Assembly (NCBI RefSeq): GCF_949628265.1
Contig: NC_088790.1
Coordinates: 8,560,545-8,624,544, forward strand
DNA from: Cloeon dipterum
Lineage: Eukaryota; Arthropoda; Insecta; Ephemeroptera; Baetidae
Reading direction: 5' to 3'
DNA length: 64,000 nt
Position numbers and translations under genes: made by a program. Every line of letters starts with the position of its first letter. The first letter of the stretch is position 1. The notes under the pieces were generated by a model. That model did not search any database, was not told where the DNA came from, and worked only from the letters and a program-made list of their open reading frames with translations. This document shows, piece after piece, positions 40,170-52,169 of the stretch.

Positions 40170-40915
40170 GGAAGGTTTGCTAATTTTTCCAGTGTGTATT
40201 CACCACCAAAAGTGTTTTGCTTTCGTTGCCCTGATGGGAAAAATCAATGAGCGAAAATTGAAAGTGAAATTCAAGTTGTCAATATTTACATATTTTGCAA
40301 TATTCATGCGATCCACGTGCTTATTCTGCCGCATACACGTACTACTCTGTTTAAGCTGTCTGCCAGTGTTTTTGCAGATATGAAAATTGCCCTCGACCTC
40401 GAGCCAACAAATTCACGGTGTCACTCAAGATATTTAAGCCTCACACTGGTCGTTGTTTTGTCACAAGACTGTGGAATAATGCAGAAGAGGAAAGCTTAGA
40501 CAATATCAAATTGGCCTTTTTTCAATATAGGTGCAAGCAGGCCAAATGAGAGTATTTTTATCTCGTGTTCCGTTAAACATTTTTATTACCTGAAGTTTCT
40601 CGGTGGTGTTTGTGTTAACAACGTTATTCTAACACTGAAAAGTTTGTTATGTGAGCGAAATAATACTTCCCGCACGCAATAACTGCTCCGCGGAACAGTA
40701 TTCATTGCTTTACAAGGCGCATGCCTGTTTTATTTGTTAAAATACATGCTGAACAATGGTTATTATTTCTATTGTCAGTCAACGCTATCAAAATTTATGT
40801 CTTGAAAATTTAATGTATATAACTATTTCAATTTTTTGATCATGTGCCATTTAATGAATAAAAATATATAAAAAAATCCAGACAATTTTTTTGATATTCT
40901 TCTGGAATAAAGAGT
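40170..40915. other. Intergenic region upstream of GR9
   Basis: About 745 bases, one of the larger gaps in the array, lying between GR9 and a LINE remnant. No coding content is supported. Confidence 0.55.
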
Positions 40916-40916
40916 C

Positions 40917-41115
40917 AATGTAAATCACCGCTCACTGAAAACTTGCCACAGATGGAGGAAAATTCGGACACGATACAGTCCATGAGTTCAGGTGGTAGGT
41001 CGTTCTATATTCGATTTTAGCTCTCTGGCCGAAAGCGCAGCGCACTGGCGGCGACTGCCGGTCGTTCGCGTTGCCTCTTTTCGTTGATGCGCTCTCGGTT
41101 TTTAAAGTCAACCGC
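40917..41115 (-). mobile_element. Decayed LINE 3' fragment
   Basis: On the minus strand the pieces VDFKNRERI, then PPVRCAFGQRA, then NDLPPELMDCIVSEF and SICGKF line up in order with IDFNHRARI, PPVRSVFGQRA, NDLPPELKECTVAEF and SLCKKH of the LINE fragment at 30.3 kb, but in different frames. It is an older, frameshifted copy of the same or a sister element, in the opposite orientation, between GR9 and GR10. Confidence 0.8.
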
Positions 41116-41261
41116 ATAACTCACTCACATTTCTTTTTGCATTTTTATTAGTGATTTTTTATGAAACAACAATTCCAATTTTGCGAGTCTTGTAGAGCAT
41201 GTCGGCAAGTTAAAACGAATATAATAATTGCCTTAAAAAAACGTCTTAGAATTGTGATGGA

Positions 41262-42577
41262 CTAAATTTGGTTACCATTTAGCATAGCCGCGTAATGAAA
41301 CTGAATTATTGTAGCCAAAAATGTGAAAAATTGAGTACCAAACATCTAAAATAAAAATTAACATTAATAAAAACCTGGTTTGTAATTAAATACTTACAAA
41401 TGCTACCAAAGAAGTGTTAAACTGGAAAACTTCAAATATGTTGTATCCTTTATGTTGATAGTGAAGGGTTTCGGTGTAAAATTTAAAAATCTGAGGCATT
41501 CATGAGGTGATTAAAACGCATTATAAATAAATCACTTAATTTCTAACACGCATACATCTTGCTTTAGGTTTGCATCCCCAATTGCCATCTCCAGCTTGTA
41601 AAGCATCTTATTTGTCTTTGAGACCTAAAAATTAAATTGTTCAAGTATATATTGAGCTTTCAGTTCTACTATTATAACCTGGTAATTTACTCTGTTGCCC
41701 CGCTCGGTCAAATAGATCAGATTAAGAGTCAAAATGATCAACCAGGACGAGCAAGTGACAAGAACACCAGTTAAATAATCTTCATAATAAGGATCCAAAT
41801 TTAAGATGGCAATTGCAGCGTAGTAAAGGTTTGTCAAAAAAATCACGAGCAAGTAGGGAGCAGAGATGGCAGTCAAAGGTTGAAATGCTACACTCGTTGA
41901 GTCTATTAGAGTGCAGACTGACGTGTAGCTTGCCCTCAGGAATAAAATATCATCTTTCCGAGCTTTTTCCTTAACAAAAATATCAAATTCTATGTTATTT
42001 ACACTAGATATTTTACCTGCAAACTTTTATTTATGCTCGCAAGAAGAATTTCTGACATCCAAGCGAAGGCTGCAATGAGTAGATGCGTTTGCACGAAAGC
42101 AAATGCAGTATAATAGAGGTAGAGCATTCGAATGAGTTCCCATTTGTCACTGTCAGTATACAACCCAGCTTCCTTGTAAGCATTCCAAGCGAAGAGCGTG
42201 AAATTCAGTGCAAATAATCCGAAATGAAATTTATTAATAAATTTCATTTTCCCATCAGGAACCTTGAGCTGTTTTTTAAGTTTCATATTTATACAAAGTA
42301 TTTCATTTAAATCCATTTCGTAACACAGTATATGAATCAGATTACCCGCATTTCTAAAAACAGATAGAGTAACTGTGATCGCATAAACCATATCGCCAAC
42401 AATATTATAATGTCGGCTTGTGTTATTGAAAGTCCAGATGAGCATGTCAAAACAAAGATACAAGCATAAAATTTGAACGCATGTACTGTACAGCTTGCAA
42501 AATTTAGAGCCTTTGGCGTAAATACCCAAAACGTTGCAGACGTTAATGTCAACCGCCAGATCTCGTTCTGAAATCAG
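41262..42577 (-). CDS. GR10, gustatory receptor without an ATG start
   Basis: Exons: 42577-42017, 41969-41679, 41624-41556, 41490-41398, 41345-41262; about 365 codons, GT..AG and phase 0. It is close to GR11 and GR12: DLAVDINVCNVLGIYAKGSK aligns with the GR11 N-terminus. The codon at the position of the GR11/GR12 ATG is CTG (42577-42575), and the frame back to an upstream TAA has no ATG. Either translation starts at CTG, an unseen short 5' exon supplies the start (a possible TTTCAG acceptor lies six bases after CTG), or the gene has just lost its start. The remaining exons are undamaged, with YTETLHYQHKGYNIF in exon 4 and FFTFLATIIQF in TM7. Confidence 0.82.
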
Positions 42578-43049
42578 GCTGCTGGTGTTCTCTCCCTCTG
42601 TAAAAATTTCCTGTTTGTGGGTGCTTGGTATGAGCTTGAATTATAACCCTACTATTCTGGTTCATCTTATAGCGGACGTCTGGTCGGTTTTTCGTGGCTT
42701 GTTTGAATGACAGAGGCAATATTGCACTTACAATAACAAGGAAATGTTCATTGGAACAATTCAATTTTCTGACGGAGCAATTTATTATTGCTTCCTATGT
42801 ACCATTAGTACCGTCAAACTCAGCTTATTGATACATATTTTCCAACTTAAATTTGGTCGATAAGATAATAAATATACTAATTTATCGATTGAAATTACTT
42901 CTGTTTCAAATAAAAATGGAACCAATAAATTAAAATCAGCGTCATTTGAATTAGGAGAACAAAATATTTTCTTTGATTTCGCAATATTCTTGTGAGTTAT
43001 GTTATCTGTGAGATACCTCAAAACTAATTAATTATTTATTTATTAATTA
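42578..43049. other. Intergenic region between GR11 and GR10
   Basis: About 470 bases, AT-rich near GR11. Two minus-strand frames of about 70-78 codons have no GR or other recognisable block. Confidence 0.5.
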
Positions 43050-44472
43050 TTAATTTATTAATTTGTTATCGCTTATTCTTACTGCGTAATGGAACTGGAT
43101 TATCGTGACTAAATATGCGAAGAAATGAGGTCCAAACATCTAGAATCAAAACAAATAATAGTAAATTAATGTTGATATAGATGCCAATGAAGGGGGAAAC
43201 AAAGGAGATTTGTCGTGTAGTTTTTTAGATGAGATTAATTGTAGCGTTCTACACTGCGACCAAGGAATTAATAAAATTGTGTTCTAATGAATGAAACTCA
43301 CAATGGTCACCGTAGAAGTTCCCAATTCGAATACATTAAAGATATTGTACCCTCCACGCTGATAGTGAAGAGTTTCGATGTAAAATAATGTTATCTGTGC
43401 AGTAATTATAAAATTAATTATTAAAACATAACTTTTTTCAAAATAAATTACATACATCTTGCTTTAGTCCCTCATCAGTAGCTGTCAACTCTAATTTATA
43501 AAGAATTTTGTTGATCTGACACAACTAAGAAAATATTATGTGTATTTTTTTAATGTTACTTTAAAATAAATATACCTGGTAGTTTACCCTGTTGCATCTT
43601 TCCAACAAATACAACAAGTTGAGAGCCAAACTAAACAACCAGCTTAAGCAATTCAAAACGACATCTATTTCCCTACTGTCAAAGTAATGGTCTCCTTTAA
43701 GCATCATTATAACAATGTAATAAGTTATCCATAGAAAATTTAAAAATGTGTATGGAACAGAAATTGCGGTCAAGGGTTGAAAAGCCACACTCGTTAAATC
43801 TATGAGGCCGCAAATTTTACGATAGCTCTCCCTCAATGACAAAAGCCGTTTTTGTGTAATCCTCTCCTAAAATGAAATGTTAATGATTCCATTTGACAGA
43901 GCTAACAATTTTACCTGCAAACTCTTGATAATGCTTCCTAAAAGAATTTCAGAAAGCCATGCGAACGCTGCGATCATCGAGTGCGTCTGAACGAAATTGA
44001 TCGGCAAGAAGTAAATGAAGAACATCCGAAAAAATTCTAGCATATCAGTTGCGTATCTTTCAAATTCATAGTAGCCACTCTTGAAGAAAAGCAAGATATA
44101 CACCAACAATATTCCTAAATGAATTGCTTTCATATGCGTTAATTTCCTCTCGGAAATTTCAAGCTGGTGCATTAACTCTGAGTACACGCTCAGTATTTCT
44201 TCTATTACTTCGTCATTATATATAACAAAATAGAGATTTCCCCCTATTCTTAAAAATGAAAGAATTCCTGAAAGTGCGTATACAGCGTCAGTCACCATGT
44301 TATATTCACGGCTCGGGTTATTCAAGCTCCAGTCGAGCATATCGTACGAAAGATACAAACATAAAATCTGTAGACACAAGCTGTGCAGTTTGTAAAATTT
44401 GGACCTAGAAGCGTACATCCCAAGTATTTTGCAGACGTAAATGTCCACTGACAAAGCTCGTTCCGCCAACAT
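43050..44472 (-). CDS. GR11, gustatory receptor
   Basis: Exons: 44472-43915, 43866-43576, 43524-43456, 43394-43302, 43139-43050; about 366 residues, all phase 0. Start MLAERALSVDIYVCKILGMY. Blocks shared with GR10 and GR12 are TSVAFQPLTA in exon 2, ETLHYQ in exon 4 and FFxYLxTIIQFxYA in TM7. Intron 4 (43140-43301) is longer than usual at about 160 bases. Several minus-strand AATAAA strings follow the stop within about 20 bases. It is intact and the best reference for the damage in GR12. Confidence 0.92.
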
Positions 44473-44599
44473 GAACAGTTCGCCGAGTGGCTACTTGCAA
44501 TTTTCACCGGAGTCAGTGTGGACAGAAACAATAATTGCTTGTGATTATTTTCTTACATTTTTAGCTTTATACGACTACAATTTTAACCTATTGTGCTGA

Positions 44600-44729
44600 G
44601 GACAAAGTATGGACACTGAAGCCATCAGAGGCAAACTCGTCATTGTAATTGTTTAATTTTCTTTTAAATAAAATCAATACCCAGTAATTTGATCAATGTT
44701 GCAACACAGTAGAAAAATGGACAGAGCAC
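44600..44729 (-). pseudogene. Relic TM7 exon of a GR13-type receptor
   Basis: After AAAG at 44731-44730 the minus strand reads VLCPFFYCVATLIKLLG, matching the last exon of GR13 (VLCPFFTHLSTLIQF) before diverging; the similarity continues into 3' flanking DNA (for example ATCAGAGGCAAACTCGTCA versus ATCGAGAGCGAACTTGCCA near 46650). No matching upstream exons remain nearby, so this is the 3' stump of a dead GR13-like duplicate. Confidence 0.7.
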
Positions 44730-44862
44730 CTTTGAAATTTCATAATCATTTTTCAATTTATTTTATTGCTTTCACTACGGACAGCAGCTATACATTAATT
44801 CAATAGATATACTTGATATTTTCACATATTTCATGAAGTATCAATATTAATTTTTTTTGGCT

Positions 44863-45068
44863 AAATCATGTTGTCGTTCAGCATAATGAATGATAAAGGC
44901 AAAAAATGTGAATAATTACGATCCTAAAATCTAATAAAAAATTTTAATTTGAACGTGACGGTGTTTTTCAAAACTTACATCATGTGCCACTGTCTAGCCT
45001 GAACACCTAAAAAAGTTATTTCCTTCATTTTGGTAGTGGAGAGTTTCGATGTGGAAAATGTACATCAG
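44863..45068 (-). pseudogene. Relic exons 4-5 of a GR11/GR12-type receptor
   Basis: At 45068-44981 the minus strand reads MYIFHIETLHYQNEGNNFF, matching exon 4 of GR12, with a small deletion, an in-frame stop and a surviving GAT|GTAAGT donor. After an acceptor at 44932-44931, the last exon reads LGS, a stop, then LFTFFAFIIH, resembling FFAYLTTIIQF. It is a second, more decayed copy of the GR12 3' end lying directly downstream of it, left by a partial tandem duplication. Confidence 0.75.
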
Positions 45069-46412
45069 TATATTCAAAATCGCTATAAATTAAATATAAA
45101 AATATCAGACACTTATGTGCTGCACAACCATTTTTCTTCTCTTGATCAGTCGACTTATTTGTTCGTCTACACTTTTCTTCACTTTGCATGGTTGCCGCAT
45201 ATTTAAATTGGATAATTGTGGTCAAATAGGCGAAAAAATTGGTGCCAAACATCTAACATTGAGTAATATTAAAGGGCAAACTTGAAAACCACCAAATAAA
45301 TAATGAAACTCACGAGTGTCACCCACGAGGTGCCAAAGTTAAACACTTGTAAAACATTGTGTGCCTCATGCTGATAGTGTAGCGTTTCGATGTAAAATAT
45401 AGAAATCTGCAACCATTAAAATAAAAATTATTATATGAACTGCTCTTTGTAAAATGGTTCCACTTCTTCTCGTCGCAAACGTTCATTTTCTTTGTATAAA
45501 GTATCTTCCTAGTCTCGGAAATCAACAAATAACGAACAATCAATAATGATGATTGTATTTTTCATATTTCACTATTTTTTGTTTATTAAACTATTGATTG
45601 ATTGATATTTCACCTGTAAATTTACATAGTTGCACCGCACCGATAAATTTAGTAAATTGACGGTTAATATTGCAAACCAAGACAAGCAGTTTAATATAGT
45701 CTGTGCTACTGCATTTTCATAATAATGATCTAGCATGAGGATAAATACGATAACGAAATAAATGTTCGTTAAAAAGTTTAAGAACATGTAAGGAGCAGAG
45801 ACGGCGGTCAAGGGCTGAAATGCAACACTCGTTGCTTCAGTGAGGCTGCAAACTCTGTAGCTCTCCCTTTATAGTAAGAGTTTTTTGTGTCATCTTGTCC
45901 TGAATACCAAATAAAATAACTTAAAAAAATAGCCAGCACAAACTGTAATCATGTTCATTGATTTGTCTTAATTGGACTTCCGACAAGCATGCAAAAGCTG
46001 CGATTATTGAGTGCGTCTGCAGGTAGGAAACCATACAGTAATAAACGAAGATCATTCGTAAAAATACTATTGTATCAATTTGATCAACGGAAAATTGGTA
46101 AAAGCCGATTCTAATGAAAAGCAAGCCATTCGAAATAAATATTCCTAAATGAATAAAATTTACAAATGCCACTTTAGACTCTGGAATATCATGCTGCTCG
46201 AGTAGCCTTGAGCTCTCAAACAAAACTTCGCTGATTAAATTTTCATTATGGTTAAGAACAAAATAGAGATTAAGATAATTAAGAAATAAAGATAAAGCAT
46301 GTCGCAAGAAAAACAAAAACATAAAATTTGTATGCACAAGCTGTTTGGCAGCGTAAATGCCGAGTATTTTGCAGATGAAGATGTCCACTGCCATGGCTCT
46401 TTCTGCCAACAT
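45069..46412 (-). pseudogene. GR12, gustatory receptor pseudogene
   Basis: It derives from the GR10/GR11 group. Exon 1 starts MLAERAMAVDIFICKILGIY, but about 30 codons present in GR11 are missing and a NSLCIQILCFCFSCDML run sits in another frame. The exon 1 donor site reads CAGTTTG instead of CAGGT. Exon 2 (45899-45614) has one extra base before GAGAGCTAC, causing a frameshift; after it TSVAFQPLTAVSAPYMF returns. Exon 3 (near 45525-45460) has lost both splice sites. Exon 4 (45406-45314, FYIETLHYQHEAHNV) and the TM7 exon (from 45252, FFAYLTTIIQF) are intact, but the stop is displaced, so the frame runs some 45 codons into the relic beyond it. Confidence 0.85.
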
Positions 46413-46678
46413 CGGCGTAGAGCCGCTTTGCTTGATATCTCTGCGAAATAAAACCATCTTCTCTCGCTCTTTCTACCGTTACTGCAACTCTTGAGAGCAA
46501 ACACCAATATTTCAGGCTCTCTCTTGGCTTACATAGTACTGTACATATTTGCTTGAAGTTTTTCCTCATTATAAATTCCTTTGAGGCAAATAAAAAGTAT
46601 CCTTTGTTTGTTTATTCCTCTATTCAATGAAAGACTGTAGGTCATCGAGAGCGAACTTGCCAGAACACATTCCTTAAT
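46413..46678. other. Intergenic gap between GR13 and GR12
   Basis: About 265 bases. It contains the GR13 3' flank, whose sequence is duplicated at about 44.6 kb. No gene is supported. Confidence 0.5.
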
Positions 46679-48007
46679 TCAATTTTCATTGAGCTGAGTA
46701 ATCAAAATGTGGAATTGTATCAGTGTTGATAGATGCGTGAAAAACGGGCAGAGCACCTGCGGAATTGCCACCAATCAATTTGAAAGGCCTTTCATGAATG
46801 AAATATTAATTTATACAACTGCGATTAGGGTCCTATTGATAGCATTGACGCCAAAAATATCGAATTTCGTCTTTTGATAATGCAGCACCTCGTGGAAAAA
46901 TAGCGAAAACTTTGAAGAGAGGACGGTCGTTATGGGAACAAAATTCGAAACAAAATGCTCACTCACATTCTCTCTTGCAATTTTGTCGCTTTCGAGAGTT
47001 GACAATCGATATAGTATGTTTTTGGTGACTGAAATCTATGAATAAAATTTAATAAAACGAATATTTGAGTGGAAAAATACCTGATGAGTTGCCTCTTGGC
47101 ACCTGTTGGTGACGTACCAAAAAATAAAAGATAAGCTCAGTAGCCACAAAACGCTTGCTGTGGTTATGGTGAGTTTGAATTTCTTGTAGATGGGGTCCAA
47201 GTCCAGCATCACCATTATTATGTAGTATCCGTTTTGCAAATAGAAAAATATGAACACTGGGATGCAAAATGCTGTAAGCGGACTGAATGTTTGACTCGTT
47301 AAATCGATCAGAGCGCAACAGTCCACAAAACGAGCCCGCGCCTTCAGAACTTCCTCTTCAATCTGATTCTTGCCAATGGCGTTGAATTTCTAGACGTTTC
47401 AAGCAATTTTTAGTTTTTTTTCTGTTCAAATGTAACTATATACCTCGATTTTGTCGTTTAATCTTTGGAAAATAGATTTCATTGATGACGCGATGGCGCC
47501 GAGTAACAAATTTGCTGCAGTTAATTTATAAAAAGCGTAATAGTTTGCGATGTAATGCAAAATATATAGGAGACTTAGGTCGAATTCAAAGTTTATGAGC
47601 TCGCATAAAATGCTAACTATCATGAACATTGAAAATAAAACAACGAATTTTAGGCGCCGTTGTGAAATCTCCATTAGAGCATCATCTTTCATTTTACAAA
47701 TTTTAAACTGCTTGTTGATCAAGTTCAGCATTTTTGTGTATTTTTCCCCCATGAATGTGGCGAAGTAGAGGTTTCCCAGCTGAGTTACAAATGCCAGCAG
47801 CACATAAAGCACTTCCATAATATCTATCATTGGGCTGTAATTTCGATTTATATTCGCGGTCGTTAATATAATCAACCAAACGTAGCATGTTAAAATGAAA
47901 ATTGACACCACGAAACTATATAATGTATATGCGAGAGAGCCGTTTGGATAAAAACCCAAAATTTTGCAGAAAACAATGTCGAATGCGAGCACATTTTCGA
48001 TATTCAT
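46679..48007 (-). CDS. GR13, gustatory receptor
   Basis: Exons: 48007-47444, 47389-47081, 47035-46967, 46909-46817, 46756-46679; about 370 residues, all GT..AG and phase 0. Start MNIENVLAFDIVFCKILGFYPNG. Exon 3 has ILYRLSTLE, exon 4 LFFHEVLHYQKTKFDIFG with an AAAG acceptor fixed by the constant 31-codon length. TM7 reads THLSTLIQF, with His in place of the usual Tyr. It is related to GR6 and GR9 and intact. GR14 ends 102 bases upstream of its ATG. Confidence 0.92.
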
Positions 48008-48109
48008 TTCTCATGCGAGACTTCTCCTTGGTGCAATTGGATGGGAAGCGGACTACAGACAAATGTTTGCCCTATCGATTGAATTTATTTATCGACCCAT
48101 GTTAATAAT

Positions 48110-49476
48110 TCAATGACTAACAGACATTTTTAAAATATGAAATTGAATTATGGTAGACAAGTAAACCACAGTTGCTCCTGATATCTGTAAAATGAAAATA
48201 AAAATTAATGATTAATTTGAATAGAAAAATCAGTAAAAATTAACGGTTATTGTTTTTTATATTTTACCATAAATAAAATGCTCCTGTCTAGCTTTACAAT
48301 TCCAAAAATACTGTAATGCACATTTTTAAAGTGAAAGAGCTCTTCGCGGAACCAAAATATCTGTAACATAAATATAAGGTATAAGTAAGTATTTTAACAT
48401 TTAAAATTTTTTTAAACCTGGTGTTTGACATCTTCACAATATGGTTCGAAACTTGCTTTGAGCAGTAAATTTCTAGTCATCTGGGCTTCCGCAATGGTGC
48501 AGTCGCACGCCCAAACCAGCCGTACGAGGTGTAACGTCATCACCAGCAGCCAAGTGGTTGATATGGAAAGCATCGCCGGTCTGTTAAGGTCTTCGAGATT
48601 GAATAGCGCGATGCAACAGTAATAGTAGCCGTATATTTGGTTGAAAAAGTTCAGTGGGATGGAGAAGACCAGGATCGGCGAAAAAACGAAACTCGTCTTG
48701 TTGACAACGCTGCTCAATGCAGTGTGACATTTGCGACGGATAAGAAGTTTATTTTCTCTCATTATAAACTACGGAAAATTTGGCATTATGGTGTGTATAT
48801 ACTAGTAAAAATTTGACTAGCTTATACCTTTGGTATTGACTGATTTAGCTCTCTGAACAAGATTTTTGTTGCAATGCAAATTAATCTCATCTTGACTTCC
48901 AAAGCTGTTACTAACAGAAGGGAAAAGAACATAAAGTTCACGTGGTAAAATGTCGAAATGCCATTCATCCAAGAAATATAACCATTTACAAAGAATAGCG
49001 CTTCTGAAATCGCTCGCCTAGAAATGTAAAATTACAACACAACAAAATTGTTAAAATTTTCCCTCCTACTCTGTTAAAACATTTTTCAGTTCATCTTTCA
49101 GGTTTCTTATATATATTTGTTCGCATTCCAGTTTAGTGGCAATGCCATCAAGCTGGTATAAAAGCTGGTGAACCTGCCCAGGTTGAAAAATGTTGCAATA
49201 CATTATGGCGAACGCGATGAGTAGAATGAAGTGGCTGAAAATCAATGCGCTGACTTCCATCACGATATTTTCATACTCGACAATGAGCGAGTTTTTCCTT
49301 AGCGTGTCGTCAATTACGTATAGTGTCACCAGAGCCAACGATGCGAGAACGAGGGAGCTGTAAATTCGAGATGAAATGCGAATCCATCTCGCTCCTTCAT
49401 GAACGGGATGGATTCCGAGAAGCCAGGTTGCTAAAATTATAGGACGCAGAACTGATTCGGTCGATGTTTCTTTCAT
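48110..49476 (-). CDS. GR14, gustatory receptor with altered intron plan
   Basis: Exons: 49476-49070, 49017-48828, 48768-48418, 48360-48268, 48184-48110; about 371 residues. Start MKETSTESVLRPIILATWLLG. Two differences from the array: the long 5' exon is split by an extra phase-2 intron (LTE|RAISEAL, donor GA|GTAGGA), and the usual intron between the TM5 exon and the 23-codon exon is missing, so CTIAEAQMTRNLLLK is read through. The 31-codon exon (FREELFHFKNVHYSIFG) and TM7 (VYLSTIIQF) remain standard. Both changes are inferred by alignment to the neighbours. The gene is otherwise intact. Confidence 0.88.
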
Positions 49477-50175
49477 TTTTAAATTCTGTCGTCACCTATA
49501 CTCTCTTGGCCAGTCATATTTAAGCTAATGGTTTATATATACGTGTCAACTTGAATGGTTCGATTAGAAATATTGGAATCATTATGTATGGAGTGAATAA
49601 AATAATATTTTATTGAACTCAAATATTGTTCAACAGCAAAGATAAAACGGGAAAAACAGAATTTATCACATTTCCAACATGTTTCCGTTCAGCTTGAGAC
49701 AAAATTAGATTGTTTAATTTTCACAGTTTAATAGAATATAGTTGTACACACACAGTGTAGTGATAGACCACTTTTTTACAAATTAAATATAAACAATTGT
49801 GAAATGTGAGTCATTCGAGCACGTTTATGTAGCAACCTTTCATTTATGATACACCAACGTGCGTTTTTTTAATATTTCAAAATTTAAAATTCACAATGAA
49901 TAGTTCTAGGATGCATTTTCTGTCTACAGTTCAAAGTTTAGAAAATTTAAAAATAAATTGTAATCAGAGGATTCTGTGCTCTTAATATATTGTTTGGAAA
50001 ACAAAAAAAATTTTACTTCTGTCATGGAAGATTTGTCCTCAACATGATTACAACAGTAAAATGTTGTGCGTGCGATTTAAAAATTTTAACTTTCATTTGC
50101 CTACAAGTTTCCGTTGTGTTAAAAAGCATTATGCGGAACCACATGATGTGTAGAGGTCAGAATATTCCCATCAAC
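49477..50175. other. Intergenic gap between GR15 and GR14
   Basis: About 700 bases of AT-rich DNA, the largest clean gap in the centre of the array. A 67-codon plus-strand frame at 49990 has no supporting features. Confidence 0.55.
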
Positions 50176-51987
50176 TTAACTGCAACTGCATGATTCTAAG
50201 CTGCGAAGGTTTTTCTCGAGAATGTGGAATTGCACGATGGTAGTCGTGAACGCTACAATCGGAGCAGCGGCCTGTATATTTAAATTTTGTTTTATGTTAT
50301 TATTCCTGGTGGTTATTATAGACCTACCGCATAAATAAGAGATCTATCAACACTGAACACATCATACACTGAAATTTTAATGCTCTTGCTGTGCATCAAA
50401 TCAAGTTGAAAGAAAAGAATCTGAAACAGAAATCAAATCGCGTGCATTTAAATAAAATTTACCTGGTTTTTCAATTCAGCGTCCTCAACAACGTGACTTA
50501 ATTTTGCCAGTAGAATTTTCGTTTCATTCGCCTTAGTGAGGCAGAGCATGGTTTAGAAAAATATTTAGATATCTTAAAAGTTACTTAATTAATATTAAAA
50601 CTCACGTGAGCCAACGAATTTTCACAGACTGAGGTTAGAAAGTGATGGTGAAAAGTTAAAGCTAAGAGCCTCCATATGGCAGCATTAAAAAATACCCATC
50701 TTCCGGGCGAGTATTTTTCTTCCAGATCCAAGACTGCAATCACAATGAAGTAGAGAGAAAAGGCTTGACTGGCTACCATGCCGATAAAAGTGGAGAACAT
50801 TAAAAGAGGTCGAAAAATCGTATTGCAAATAAGAACAAGGCTCCGTCCCTCTGCATGGCAAGCACGTAATTCATTTAACTTGTATGAAATTGTTGCGAGA
50901 TCTTCATTTGTGTTGGCTTTCTTCGTCATTGCCTGTTTAATCATTATTAAGAATTAAAATTTTTACCGAAATCAAGTAAAAATATCAATTAATAAAAAAC
51001 AAAAAGAAAGTTTATGTTGATTATATAAAATTCAAAGTTTTCAAGGTCTTATTTACAGGTTGGTGAACGATAGAAACGTATAATTTATTTAATAAAGAGA
51101 CAAAAGACTATTTGATTTTATTATAATTTAAATTATAAAATGACCACATTATTGTCTTTTACGGAGAAATAAATTTTAAAAAAATCGTGAAAGATGCCAA
51201 TGATCTCATATCTGAAGCTTTCTGTGGTGTCCATTATAAGGATTAATTTTATTTGAAATTTGCTCTATAATTCAACAAACTATTTTAATTGAGAAGTAAT
51301 TTAAAAATTAACGCGTTTTAAATCAACATTTCACTATTTCAAGTTCTGTATCTACTTTAAAGGTTTTTTGGTGAGCCTTCGATTTGATACCTTAATATCC
51401 TGATTGATTTTTGCAAATACGCATCCAAATCCTTTGGCCAAAACTATCAAGCACATCTCGATGACCACCAAAACGAGCGTGTTGCTAATTGAATTAGTCA
51501 TGCGCAATAATCGTGCATCCTGATATTTTCTTGTTTCAAATCCAATTGCGACGCATATAAGGGCCGAAGTCACAGAAGCAATCACGTATATCCTAGTGAA
51601 CGAAACCAAGTTCTTTTTAATCCGCCTCTCGCACTGCACGCTGCGGCAGAGGCTGCTCAGCGAAACAATCAACCCATTTAACTCCGCACTCATGAATAAA
51701 GCGAAATAAACTCTGTAAATTATGAAGAAAAACACGGCCACTGAAAAGAAGATCGAAATGATGCTGATGATGAGGTTTTCGTGAGTGTTGCGCCTCGCAC
51801 TGTTTCTCAACTCGATCGTCCGCACTGCGTTATCCAAAATTTCGTCCGTCACCACCAAGTTGTACAGCTGGAATGCAATCGCCAATGCCACACAGTATAT
51901 ACTATGGAAAACATGCCCATTTTCTCTGTATATTCCTAGAATTTTGGCAAGACGGAGTAGAGGCCGAATTGCATCTTCCATATTCAC
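50176..51987 (-). CDS. GR15, gustatory receptor
   Basis: Exons: 51987-51391, 50932-50606, 50531-50463, 50420-50328, 50271-50176; about 393 residues, all phase 0. Start MNMEDAIRPLLRLAKILGIY (or the second ATG at 51981). It pairs with GR16 by the MEDAIRPLLRLAKxLGIY / MKDAFKPVLRCAEFLGIY N-termini, the ARRNTHENLIISIISIFFSV / ESREDNIIINILSLFFSV region and the FFQLDLMHSKSI block in exon 4. Intron 1 is 458 bases, longer than elsewhere. TM7 is AFTTTIVQF with Phe for Tyr, followed by a longer C-tail ending in Cys/Ser. Intact. Confidence 0.9.
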
Positions 51988-52169
51988 GATTAATACCGTT
52001 TCCAGGTTTACGGCACTTCTTTTATACTTACATGGAAGAAAATCGATCAGTACTTCAAAAGTTTTGCCTCGCCCTCATCATTCTCATGAAATATGCAATG
52101 CGTGAAACTTGTGCTATAAAACAAACAATGTTTTCATTTTTTCTAGATTTTAGTGCTGATAAGAACCAT

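Noticed and set aside
43021..43065. AT-rich ATTATTTATTAATT string as a satellite or origin
   Set aside because: Short, irregular, and explained as the GR11 3' end with several AATAAA strings.
49990..50193. 67-codon plus-strand frame overlapping the end of GR15
   Set aside because: It runs antisense into the GR15 last exon and has no features of its own.
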